Of a stretch of 64,000 nucleotides of DNA, positions 1 through 10,892 are shown piece after piece. Numbering within the stretch: the first letter of the stretch is position 1; each line of letters starts with the position of its first letter. The notes below the pieces were generated by a model, which was not told the origin of the DNA, ran no database searches, and saw nothing but the letters and a program-made list of their open reading frames with translations. This stretch comes from Glandiceps talaboti (taxonomy: Eukaryota > Hemichordata > Enteropneusta > Spengelidae): contig NC_135550.1 of the NCBI RefSeq assembly GCF_964340395.1, forward strand, positions 25,120,676 through 25,184,675, read 5' to 3'. Both the position numbers and the translations under genes were made by a program.

Positions 1-2067
1 GTCATACGATTCTCATTGATCAATTTCGTCATAACGTTCTCTGATTTATATTAGTAAAATTGACAATGAAATTAAGATCACTGTAGAAAAATGGTACAAT
101 GCAGTGGTGTTCAAATGAAATGAAAAGACAGCTCGGTTTGACAGACACGGACTTGCCACGTCAATGATGATTTCAGTGGCCCATACAGTGGCAACAACGT
201 GTGACAGGCCACTTGCAACTGTCTGCCAAATTCAGTGATCCATTTGGAATTTCATATCAATATGACACATTTGCAGTTACAAGGCTCTTAGTTTTCATTT
301 AGCAATCCGACTTGTTGTTTGCTCTTCTCTGTACTCTCTCACACTGGGAATCATTCATGAGGGAAGTCTCTTTTCTTTCTTTTCATTAGGAGCCAGCTTT
401 TTAAAATGTTTACTGAAGGACTTTCCTCACTTTTCTTAATATCGACCCCTTTTTGCATTAAGTGCAGTTACTTACGCCACATATCAGTGCAAATACAACT
501 TGTAACAGTTGCTATCCACCGAGTGCTTTTTTCAGAGCAAAATAAAGAACACTTAGAACTTTTAGAAAGTGAACTGTGTGACTTGTATGTACAACTAACT
601 GTTGTTAAAGCTGTATTTTTCTCAAACAAAATTTTTCCCATGGTATTTTGCACTTTTTTTTTAAAGCTGACACTGGTAGAGTACGTTTACAGAAGCGTAT
701 ATACCTAAGGCCTCAGTCACACACACAAGTGTTTGAATTAGTTCTTGCTGATTTGAGTACATTGATAAAGTCCACAGTAATTATATATTTACCAGTCTTT
801 TCTGAACTGGGTTTATTTCCCCATTTACTGTACTCCAAGTGTGTATTTAGTAATTGTTTGTCAGCCTGGTTATATTTCTCCTCAGTCATCACAACTTGTG
901 TTCACACTACACATTTGGTGATATGCCTTCATAAGTGTAATCTTTGATTAAGAGCCGGGGTAAACTTTACTCTGTCACTCTAGTCAATGTTTAGTATGAA
1001 AACTAGTCTGTTTAATACTATTAAACATTAGTAGGTTGTGAAAATAAATGGACTTCAATTCAGGTCCTCCTCCCTACAGCTTTGAGCGATTTTCTCCATG
1101 ATAAAAATAACAAGCAAGTGTCAAGTTCATGCTGAAATTACTGTACTGGTTATATTAAGTTTGTATTGAGTCTTGAATTAAATACTGCATAAGATAGAAT
1201 ATGAACCTATTACTCGTGCAAGTCAGATCACTTAAATTGAATTAAATAATCTTTAATGAAATTACATCAAATATGGGGTCGTTTAATTGCCATTCTACAG
1301 CTAGTCAGCCCTTCCAGGCTGACTTGATAGCTGTCTTTTCAGAGACAGTGTGTACAGCTAGTTGTCTGGTCAAGGCAGGCATGTCAATATCATCAAGGTA
1401 CACATTCAGACTAATACTAAACACACTGTGTGTGTTCATACTAGTGTGTAGGCATAGCTTGTGGACAGAGAACATAGCACTAAGCAAAAGGTGTATAGAC
1501 AGATAGCGAGAAATACACAAAAACTGTTAATCATACCAGTATTAGTTTCTATAATATTTATATGTTTGATAATGTACTTTAAAACCCTCATAAGAGTGCT
1601 TGCCCTTGGGTTTCATTCATCATTTGTTACACTTGTGCGTAATCAGAAAGAAGTAACATCTTCGATGCGACACTATATCATCTATGCGGATTTACATATC
1701 TCATACCAGCGTCTCGTAGATGGAGCCAGACCGATAAAAAGAAAGTTTGGATGGCTAGTGCCGCATCCGTCCGTCAGGGAGCTATCGCAGAGTTGCACTG
1801 TTTGTTATGGGAAACTGCTGTGAATGGCGATGATATTTTGAGCAGCCACTTTCACAGACATGCCATGGTAGCATTTGTCCCTCCGAGGAGACTAAGACTA
1901 TGTAAACTACTGAAAGATTCATAATTTGTGTTTTCAGCAAACAGATCGATTGGCAGCCAGACTTTTTTTTTGTGAGTCATGTCATCTTGTTTGCTTCTCA
2001 TCTAGTGTCTAAAAGACTTTTTTTTTTAATCCTTTTCTTTTTGTCTCTTTCATCTTGTAATTTACAG
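1..2067 (+). other. mipol1: mipol1 intron sequence (partial, upstream exons lie outside the window)
   Basis: No exon could be supported here. The first recognisable mipol1 exon starts at 2068 in phase 0, and no upstream segment both encodes the expected coiled-coil sequence and offers a phase-0 donor. The stretch is AT-rich. It contains a hairpin-forming inverted repeat at 1298-1333 and a slightly more GC-balanced block around 1660-1860 with no recognisable protein. The preceding exons are expected to the left of the window. Confidence 0.6.
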
Positions 2068-2162
2068 GCGCAGTTGCAAGCCACTCAACAAGAGAGAAAC
2101 GTAGCTTTAACCAAAGTGAGAAAGTTAGAGGATGAACTTCAAACTCTAAGTGTCTACTATAG
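2068..2162 (+). other. mipol1: mipol1 coding exon (third from last), GC donor
   Basis: The acceptor is a pyrimidine-rich tract ending in TTTACAG at 2067, and the exon begins in phase 0. It encodes AQLQATQQERNVALTKVRK and on to LSVYY, a coiled-coil segment. The 3' boundary reads AG|GCAAGT, a GC donor at 2163-2164. The nearby GT at 2167-2168 would leave phase 0 and meet a stop codon almost at once in the next exon, so frame requires the GC donor. Confidence 0.88.
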
Positions 2163-5100
2163 GCAAGTATACATAAAACTCACCCCCAAAAGTAATCCCT
2201 CCGTAGGAAACAGAAGATTATAAAAAAAAAAAATTCTATGATGGAGTAAGCAAGTCCATGGCAAAGAAAAAGTTTGGAAAGATTCAAAAAAAAAATGAGA
2301 AAATATTATCATAATAAAGGTCAAGTGACAAGGTTGAAAATGAAAAATAGTTGATCCATTAGTAAGTTGTTCACAAAATGTTGTAGTAGATATTATTTTG
2401 AGAGTGTGAAGTCAGTCTTCATACTTAGGTTTAACCGAAGGACGAATAGTTGTGAAACCAAGGCCACAGGAAGACATTCGTTATACTGATCTAAAAAAAC
2501 ATGGCATTTCAGGGCGAAAAATATTACATTTCAAGCAAAAATGACTGTGTTTTGTTTTCGTAGATAATAAATATCGTGACAGTCACACTGAATTTAGCAT
2601 AGCTGGTCAAAAGCAGAAGGGGACATTTATGTAGTGTTCAATGGGGAAATGACTTGTTTGCTCTCAGTTTTCAAGTACTGCCAGATAGCACGTAGCACAC
2701 AGGAAGAAGTAAGAGGAAACGTGTACTCGTATTCTCTATCCGGGCAAAATGTTTGAAAAGGGAATTCGGTACGAGAAACCTTCGTGTTTTTTTCATGGCT
2801 ATAGATGATTCACAAGTGTTATTTGAAATTTAGTACACTCATCAAAAAAAAACTTGTGGTCAGGCATAACAGAAGGTAGCTTTCTGTGTGCTACTTAGAA
2901 AAACTCATCAGCACATAGAATACTGCCTATGTTTCATGTAACCTACTTACAAACGGTCACGTCACATCAAGCTTTCACAGCCAACTACATGTTACATTGG
3001 GTTCTATGAAAATATTTCATGGTCCAGTTTTCCCTATTCCTTTTTTCACTATGGTAATGTATTTTTCACAGGTGATCAAATAACTTGGAGGGTAATCCAT
3101 GAGACTTACAATGTGATGGTGGTTATCAAAGTAAAATATTAGATGTAAGGGAATGTGAGATCAAGAGAAATATTACTGATACAGTGTGATGAGTTGAGTG
3201 CTTTTGAAACTGTTATCCAATCAAACTCTGGAAGACTTCATTTTGTTTTTGTACTCTGGACCCGGAAATGTTTTCTCAGAACCCAGCATAATATAAAGTT
3301 TGATGTGATGTGAACATTTACAAGTAGGGTACATGAAGCAAAGACAGTAAATGCGTGGTGAACTTTTCTAAGTATAGCACAGAAAGCTGTATGCCTGTAA
3401 ACAAATCACTTGTTATTGCCAAGGAAAATGCTAACTCAACTTTTCACCAGTTTCATCTACTAAAGATGTATACCTGGTACGAGGAATTTCAATAAACACT
3501 AGTTTCCCCAAGTGATTTGCATTCAACCTGTTTGTCAGTGGAAAAATATCGAAATAGGTACTGACAGTGATAGATGAACTTACAGAGTCTGAACTTTTAA
3601 GGAGGAAAGCTGAGTAAAAGACAGATATGCCAAAAGAAAGAATGAAAGAGAGACACTGAAATAATCAACCCAAAATAGGACCTTGAGGCAAGGATACCTG
3701 GTGAAAGGGAAATATTAACAAATGAAGAACAGGAGAAAAATAGAATGGTTAATGGAATGTGTGAAAAACTTAGCATACTGTAGAGTGGTCATGGGTCTAT
3801 TCTCTCATCATTGCTATAGTTTGCACTATCATTGCAAAAAGATTGTGAATTTGCCAAAGCTCTTCTGAAACTCTTTATGTCAAAGAGCCAATATGTCTTT
3901 GTGGTTACTATCACTTTTGTATGTACAAAATTGATGATAATTTCAAAAACATATTGTTGTATTAATGTAACAAAAAAAAAAGGTGAGATCATACTGGCAG
4001 TCCTTGTTCAATAATTTCTCCTGGGAATGCTGTTGGCAGCAAAATGAATGGAAAATAAACACACTTCAAAGCGTAATGCATTGTAGAACTATGCTAGGTG
4101 TTTTTACGCTGGTTGTCAAACAGCAAGTCTGCCGGATCAAACATTTAACCAAAAACCTCCAACAACCAGTATATTTGACAAATCAACTGCAACGCAACAA
4201 ATGAAAAAAAACAACTAAGTTTTTATAGGTCAGCTCTGCCTTAGTAGTGTAGTACCAGCACAAATGTTTGATTACACAAATGATTTGGTATATGAAATTC
4301 TAGCTCCATTCAAAGACAGAAGTCATAAAATAATGTGTAAAACTGTAGCTCAGTCTCACCAGCTGGTGAACTCGAGACAGAACAAAACACTAGTATGTAA
4401 AATAGATCAAACACAAATATGTTGGCATATTCTTGTCCCGGATGGTAAATCCAATAGGTAGTGTGTAGAGTTCAGTTTTGCTGGTTGGCGTGAGTGCTGC
4501 CTGACATCAGGTCTCATCTTAACTAAACATTACACTTTAAACAACTCTATTGACATACAAAACAGAAAAAAAGGGGAAATGTAGACTTGTTTTTATATGT
4601 CAATACATTTTATATATAAGTGTATTTTCTTCATTTAATTGTTTTACCAATAGACAAAATTATCATCGCCCCGCAGAGATGTGCAGGTTCTGGGAGCCCA
4701 AAATAAAAAGTCCAAAAATAAAAAAATCTAAGAAACTAAATTTAGAAGTGAGCTAAAAATGGCATCAGTTTTGATAGTTAACTGTTATGATATATGATAG
4801 GTGGACAAGAAAGGTTACTAAACTAATATTGATGAAGCTATTCCCATGGTTTTTGACATAATATATGTCATGGCTGACTAGAATTTTAAGAGGGACTTTT
4901 AATGTTTTTATTACAATTTTGAAAACAAAATAATGGTAAAGACGTTCTTGTACCCATTAAAAGCTTTCAAATTTGCTTGAAACTTTTACCCAGCTGGCTC
5001 AAAATCCTAAACTGTGCAGCAGCAACAAAAAAAGCTGTCAACAATTTCTTTTGTCGATAACCTGGTATTCTGTAATTTTTCCACATTTGCATACTTCCAC

Positions 5101-8100
5101 CTTCTAAAAGTGTGCACATATACTGGTCAATTCTTTCTGGATATCACTCGAAGTCTTTTTTTGGGGGAAGATTGATGCTCAAAGTCCCAACATTTGCCAT
5201 TCTGTCATTTCTTATGGGGGCACACCATATATAAGTGATTGTGGTGGCTTACTAAATTCAATTTCTATGTTCTATTTCTACAGTCTCCATAAGTCATTGT
5301 CTCAGGAACAGAATCTAAGAGACCAGTTCAACAACACTCTTGGCAGCTTTGAAGACGAGATCAAAGTTCGTGACGAGTACCTGGTAAAAAGTCAGAAGGA
5401 CAAGAACGAATTGACCTCACATCTTCAACAGGCAATGGCCGAGAGAAATACTATGGCAATGCAATATCAACAGGCATTACATGCACAGAAAGAAGCTGGT
5501 GAAAAGTCAGAAAAGTATGTATGGTGTGAAGTTTATGAAATTCTAAAGAAATAAGTTACCAAAATTTGTGTTCTCCTTTAAGTTATACAGATGTTGATTT
5601 AGATTTTGAAAAATATCAAACATGTAACATGTCTTCCGTAATATAGAGGTAAGAAAAGAACTGTAGAATACAATGTAAGAATACAGTGGAGAGAATGTGA
5701 AACATTGGGAGTAGGGAGTTATTTTGAATTGAATGAAAGTTAGTAGGCAGGAGGTGGAGGGAGGGGTGAAAGGGGATACTAGCAGATGGATGGAGGGAGG
5801 GAGGGATCGATGGATCGGCCTTTATTTCCCATCTTCTCTCAAGACCCTCTAAAATAGCAGAAAAACCAACAAAATGTCACTTAAAGCCATCTACTTAGAA
5901 CCTTTTATAAGTAAGGCTTTGAGACCCGTTTACATTAAATTTTGCCAACCTATCAACGATAATTAGTAAAAGTAATAGTGTTATGTAAGACATGTTTGTC
6001 AAAGTCAAATCCAATGACTGACAGACAGACATGGCGTCAGTAGATTCGTTGTTCAGCCTAGTCTTGTGATGATATAGTGGACATCCATTATCACCAATGT
6101 GTGACAGCTTGCCAGCTCTCACTAGTTCATCATGTTAATATGATGAAACGGAAACTCCATCACTACAATTAATTATTTGAAACAATGTTATATGAAACGA
6201 ACACTGTGACGTCCAATTTCCATTCACTCCCTTGACAATGGCGCTTTCAATTTGTGGAACAAAAGTTAAAGTTTACTTAGTTACATCAGGCAAGCAACCT
6301 GTGGTAGGGAACAGCCCACTGCCATTGTGTACCACTATTAAAACTCCTCAGATGAAAAAACACTCTGTTTTGTAGGTCAACACAACGCCAATGTTTTGTA
6401 AACACAGGGTGTGAAAGTTATCGTGCCAATTAATGAAATGGAGTGTTTGTTTTAAAACGTAAGGATAACAGCTCTTTCTGTATTCCATCTACACCGTAAT
6501 TAACTCTCTTCATTTGGGATGCATCAGTGAGAATGTTCCATACCATTACCAGCCGAATCCAAAGAAAGGCAACAGTTTGTTGAATGAATATGACTTTTAA
6601 TATTCAAATTATGAGACCAGAATTAGTAATTTCATCACAAACATTCAGTATTGACATCTAGTGAGATAATGAATTCCCTTTAAGGAAAAACATTAATTTT
6701 GTCAATTAATTTGTATGCTATTTTCGAAAAGTCTTTGAAACTGTTCAGACAATTGTGTATGTAAACTATGGTAGTTAAATTAGTCTTGCCAATTTGTATA
6801 TCATTTTTTTTGTGTGTTCATTATTAATGACATGTCATTCAAAATAGTCAAAGTTCCACAAGTATGTATGTAAAGTTATGCTAACATTAAAAATTTAAAA
6901 TGTATGTAAATATATTTGAAACAAGAATGGGGGAAATTTTGATACTTAATCAAAAAGTGGAATTTTCCCCTTCACTGTGTAGTAATTCATTGATTCCTAA
7001 CACACACACAAGTATCACACTTTCCAAAAAAATATATTAATAGGAATAACAAATATGTACAGGAGAAAAAGGCATCACATAAAGTTTAATAAACATAACA
7101 TCCCTGTGAATTTTAGGGCATGTATTTAATTCATCATGACATAGACATACTATAAAATAGAACATTGTGCCCCATTTTTTTAAAAAAAAGTGTGTGGTGG
7201 GGTGGGGGGATATGTCTTGCTCCCATTTCACAAAAATATGCTGGCAATATATATATATATAAGAATAAGGGTATGGTAATAAATTGTGACACTGTTGTAG
7301 ATTAAGAGCTGAATAGGAAACACCCTGTCACCAATACTGGAAATGCACCCAAACACCTGTTTTTTTCCAATAAACCTGCTAATGTCTAACAAAATGTTCC
7401 AACTACTGGCAATACATTTGAGTAGCCAAAGCTCTACAGTGTACGGAAATCAAATACAACTATCACTTCATAAGAGGAAAACTTCTTTTGATGTGCTGGT
7501 GAAAACAAACAGGAGCGTCAACACAAATGTCCATTTCAATACTGAAACCATGCCATTTGTTTCTCCCAATAGCAAGCAAAATTTATGAAGCATGGAGGGG
7601 AAGTGTGACTTTGCATACGATGACTGGCCTGCTTTCGTATTCCTCTGCGGCCCACTTGACTGTTTCATCTAGGGTATCATATTACAGCTGATATTGAGTG
7701 CTCGCCTGATTATTGTATCAGATGAAAGTAACATCATCCTAAAAGCTGTATACTAATTGCCTTTATTTTCTTTGCAAGCACAGTCATCAGTACATTTCTA
7801 TCGTTGCTCGATGTGTCATCTTGGGCTGAAATAAGCACGGCTTACAAGTATTTTTCGGTGACAGCTTGTCAAATTAACGTGTCTCATTTCATTGCAATAC
7901 AAAATGCTGGGGTTTGTTTCATTTACCGTTTAATGCTGTCATTTCACCTGCCATATTTATAGTGTCCATTCCTCAAATGTCGTCCACCATTTCCAATGGC
8001 TAGTCGACCTGTTAATTTTTTCACATCATGTTTTAGCTGTGAAAATGTTTTCCTTCATAAAACCAAATGACTAGAATTATCAAGTTTGTTGGTTGTAGAC

Positions 8101-9064
8101 TTCAGATGATACTTTTTTTGTTCTGTTTTTATTTTATTTTTGTTTGTTTTGTTTTTCACTCAGCTGCGACTGAATTATTGTGAAACTTAATTTGTTGAGA
8201 TAGTCACCTCAAGCATGCCTAGAATCGAGTTATGTCATGTTGACAATGGTCCTAGGTGTAGGAAAAAAGGATAAAAGTTCCCAAAGATTGCTGGGTACCA
8301 TGTTTTATTTGATCTAGATACAACGCCTAACTTACTAGTATATATATCATATTAGACAATTGTATTATCCCGACTTTTTTTAATGATTGATCATAAAAGA
8401 ATTTTTCTAAACCCACTGGTGCCTGACGGAGAGCAACATTATTTTTCTGCACAATGTTCTGTGGAGTGAGTCAAGCATAACAACAGCTGCCCGCATTCTC
8501 CAACCAAGAAAGGAAAGTGAATACTGTGATGAAATAACATCTGAGAACTTAAACAAATTTAAATAATCCATAAAATAGAAAAGAAATACTTCAACAAACA
8601 CACATCTGTCAATAAGGCAGAAAGAAAATATAAACAGGCACAAATGTTTTCATGGATCAAGAATTTTCAGTTCACTTCTTTTGGTAGATATCATTTCATT
8701 AACATCACAGCCAGCTAAAACTTTATCAAATACACCCCGCTATTTGAAGAAAAAGAACTTTAGTAATGAAGGGTGGGACCCTTTATCGTGGGAACAATAT
8801 TGTTGTCCCCTTTCATTCCAAATTAGCCATGAACTTTCCTTGTGATGCCTCCGGCATCAAGTGACATCGTTGTTTGTAGCTGCTGGAAACAAACTTAGCA
8901 TATAAATACATTATGTCAACTACATTTGCACAATACAGTTTGCCATGTGTTGCAACGTCAACTTTAACCTCTATTCTTCTTTATTTCTTTTTTTTAGACT
9001 GGAGAGGCTGGTCAATGTCCTGAGGAAGAAATTAACCGAAGGAACACCAAAGATCGTAAGCTAG
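2068..9064 (+). CDS. mipol1: mipol1, 3' part: last three coding exons (join 2068-2162, 5284-5514, 8998-9064)
   Basis: This is the C-terminal 130 residues of mirror-image polydactyly 1, a coiled-coil protein of about 440 residues in vertebrates. Its biochemical role is poorly defined. Joining the three exons gives one uninterrupted frame through both junctions: the first exon ends in phase 2 (AG + T gives Ser) and the second ends in phase 2 (AA + A gives Lys). The product shows the family signature as I remember it: ELQTLSVYYSLHKSLSQEQN across the first junction, then LRDQFNNTL, a long charged heptad-rich helix, and the C-terminal LERLVNVLRKK. The stop is TAG at 9062-9064, so the protein ends a few residues after that motif, as in vertebrates. 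The neighbour foxA is convergent about 42 kb away, matching human MIPOL1-FOXA1. The 5' part of the gene lies left of the window. Identity is firm; function is not readable from sequence. Confidence 0.93.
2163..5283 (+). other. mipol1: mipol1 intron (GC-AG), about 3.1 kb
   Basis: AT-rich intron bounded by the GC donor at 2163 and the acceptor TTTCTACAG ending at 5283. I see no additional exon, RNA gene or mobile element in it. It contains short A-runs (for example near 2222-2232 and 3971-3980) and scattered ORFs that look random. Confidence 0.75.
5284..5514 (+). other. mipol1: mipol1 coding exon (second from last)
   Basis: A 231-nt exon with acceptor CTACAG ending at 5283 and donor GAAAA|GTATGT at 5515. 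It enters and leaves in phase 2. It encodes LHKSLSQEQNLRDQFNNTL followed by a highly charged helix rich in E, K, Q and A, typical of a coiled coil. It contributes 76 whole codons plus the split Ser and Lys codons at its ends. Confidence 0.92.
5515..8997 (+). other. mipol1: mipol1 last intron, about 3.5 kb
   Basis: GT-AG intron with donor GTATGT at 5515 and acceptor TTTCTTTTTTTTTAG ending at 8997. It holds a G-rich patch at 5751-5806 and a block at about 5895-6600 dense in homeodomain, TALE and SOX-like motifs, including ACAATGG at 6235-6241 and CCATTGTG at 6322-6329. No coding exon or mobile element was recognised in it. Confidence 0.7.
8998..9064 (+). other. mipol1: mipol1 terminal coding exon with stop
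   Basis: The acceptor is a long pyrimidine tract ending in AG at 8997. The exon supplies the third base of a split Lys codon, then 21 codons reading LERLVNVLRKKLTEG and a short tail, then TAG at 9062-9064. A GTAAGC within the last codons looks like a donor. I read through it, because the stop directly after it gives a protein end close to that of vertebrate MIPOL1. Confidence 0.85.
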
Positions 9065-10493
9065 AAGAAGTTTACTTAAAAATGTACAACAGTCTTCCAA
9101 TGATGAATCATACAACATTAGATCTACTCATTACGCAATATCTCTCATTTAGATGCAAAGGCATTTTTTCTTCTCTTTCTCTCAGAACTAGAAGTGGAAA
9201 GTTGTAACCAAAGAAACCGTTGCTAAGGGCAACAAGAAATCACCTTGATAGCATATATCCATCCTTCAGTGCTTCATCAATCATATGTTCTCCCTGATAT
9301 TGATTTCAACGTCAGGGAAGACATCACAGTGACAAATCAGAATGCAAATCAGAACACAATCTCAAATTTTACATTTATTATTCAAAACTTAATTTATATT
9401 TTCCCCTCTTTCTTTGTGAAATGCATAAAGAAAAGAACAAACCTTACTTGTACATATTTTTGTAAATGTGAAACTGTATTTGCTGTAGATTGTTTGCAAA
9501 AGTTCTTGCAGAAGCTTAAAGTTTTCTACTTTTTTTCTATTTTATAAGATTTCTTTATGAAATTTGAACTACAATCTTGAAAGACTGACCACAACAAATC
9601 ATGACATCAATTTTATTATATAATATATTAGTAGAATTACGACAATTTTCCATTATTAGATGTGATTATTTAAGTACTTTAAGCCAAATCATTCCTCTTC
9701 CATTTATTTTTAAATATTACTGTGTGACAAGCTATTACACAGAACTTGTCACCCACCCCCACCCCCTCCCACCCAGCATATAGCCTGTACTTGATATTCC
9801 AGACAATCCATGTCATGAATTGATTGCACAGATTTTACATCTAAAAATAATGAGTACCAGACACTTTCTAATTGTCTAAATAGAAAACTTTGGATACACA
9901 TTGAGTTTATTTCACGTCAAAGAATTGTTGTGTTATGGAAGAGTTCTCCATCTTAATATCTTGATGTTGTAAACTGAGTATTGATGGGGGCATCAAGCTA
10001 TCTGTAGACATATGTGATCTGCCTTGACTATTATAAATGTATGTTATTCATAGTTGCAAGTGATTGGGTCAAAAAATAAAAAAAAGAATTGCCCACCCCA
10101 AATTTGGACCTAATACTTTGACATTGAATTTTTCCAAAAATTTGGAGAAGAGTTTATTTTGAATAATTTTGATAGGAAAGAGTATGGGGCTGAACTAATG
10201 AAATGGAGACTGGTATGTACAGGTGCTAAGTTTGTGGGGTGGGGTGTGTAAGTAGTGGTTTTGCTAAGTTCAAGTTTAGTAAATGCTATATGTTATATTG
10301 GGGGAGGGGGGGGGTTTGAATGTTGTATTAGTTGACCCAATGTGTTACTGATATGTGCAGGTTTTGATTTGGGATGGCCAATCTAACACAGCTGTGCTCA
10401 GATGTTTGTTGTCAGCTAAATTTAGAAATGTTAACAATTGTGTGCTTTGATGGTGGTGTGATGAGAAAACTTTGATACACAGTGGTTGTATTC

Positions 10494-10499
10494 AATAAA
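10494..10499 (+). terminator. mipol1: mipol1 proximal poly(A) signal AATAAA
   Basis: A canonical AATAAA about 1.43 kb past the stop codon. Downstream sequence is only mildly T-rich (CTATTTTTGG near 10530), so this is the weaker of two candidate ends. Confidence 0.5.
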
Positions 10500-10886
10500 G
10501 ACTGCCATCATATCTACTACTACATTACTATTTTTGGTATTCAGCTAAATTTAGAAAGTTTTTGTTGATTATGTAAGTATCATTTTTCACAATGTGAATA
10601 GAAGTATGTCTTTATTCTGATGTGTCAAATCAATCATTATCACATACGGTGCTAGGGAACTTTGAGAAATTTATTGGAAATCAGGTCTATTTATTGGAAA
10701 AGTAGTTTTTGCAGGCATGAGGAACTGTGTAGGAGTTTTAGGATAATTTCTGTAAGGGAGGGGAGGGTACAGTGGTGAAGTGTATTATATATTACAGTAT
10801 CAGTGTTGTCACTTTCTTATATAGAAATGTACATAATGTATAGCTTGTACAATCAAATCTTTATCTCTCATCTTTTCAGTCTTTGA

Positions 10887-10892
10887 AATAAA
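10887..10892 (+). terminator. mipol1: mipol1 distal poly(A) signal AATAAA
   Basis: A canonical AATAAA followed within about 20-45 nt by a GT/T-rich element (TTTGGTGTTGTATAGTTG). That is the standard arrangement of cleavage signal and downstream element, so this is the favoured mipol1 3' end, with cleavage near 10905-10912. Confidence 0.62.

Noticed and set aside
536-588. Candidate upstream mipol1 exon encoding EQNKEHLELLESELCDL, with good acceptor (CTTTTTTCAG) and donor (GTATGT at 585)
   Set aside because: The good donor leaves phase 2, but the next exon at 2068 starts in phase 0, so they cannot be joined in frame. The alternative donor GTACAA at 589 fits phase but is weak, and the sequence does not resemble the expected Mipol1 segment.
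2163-2172. GT donor at 2167 instead of the GC donor at 2163
   Set aside because: It would change phase and place a stop codon at the third codon of the next exon, destroying the conserved Mipol1 sequence.
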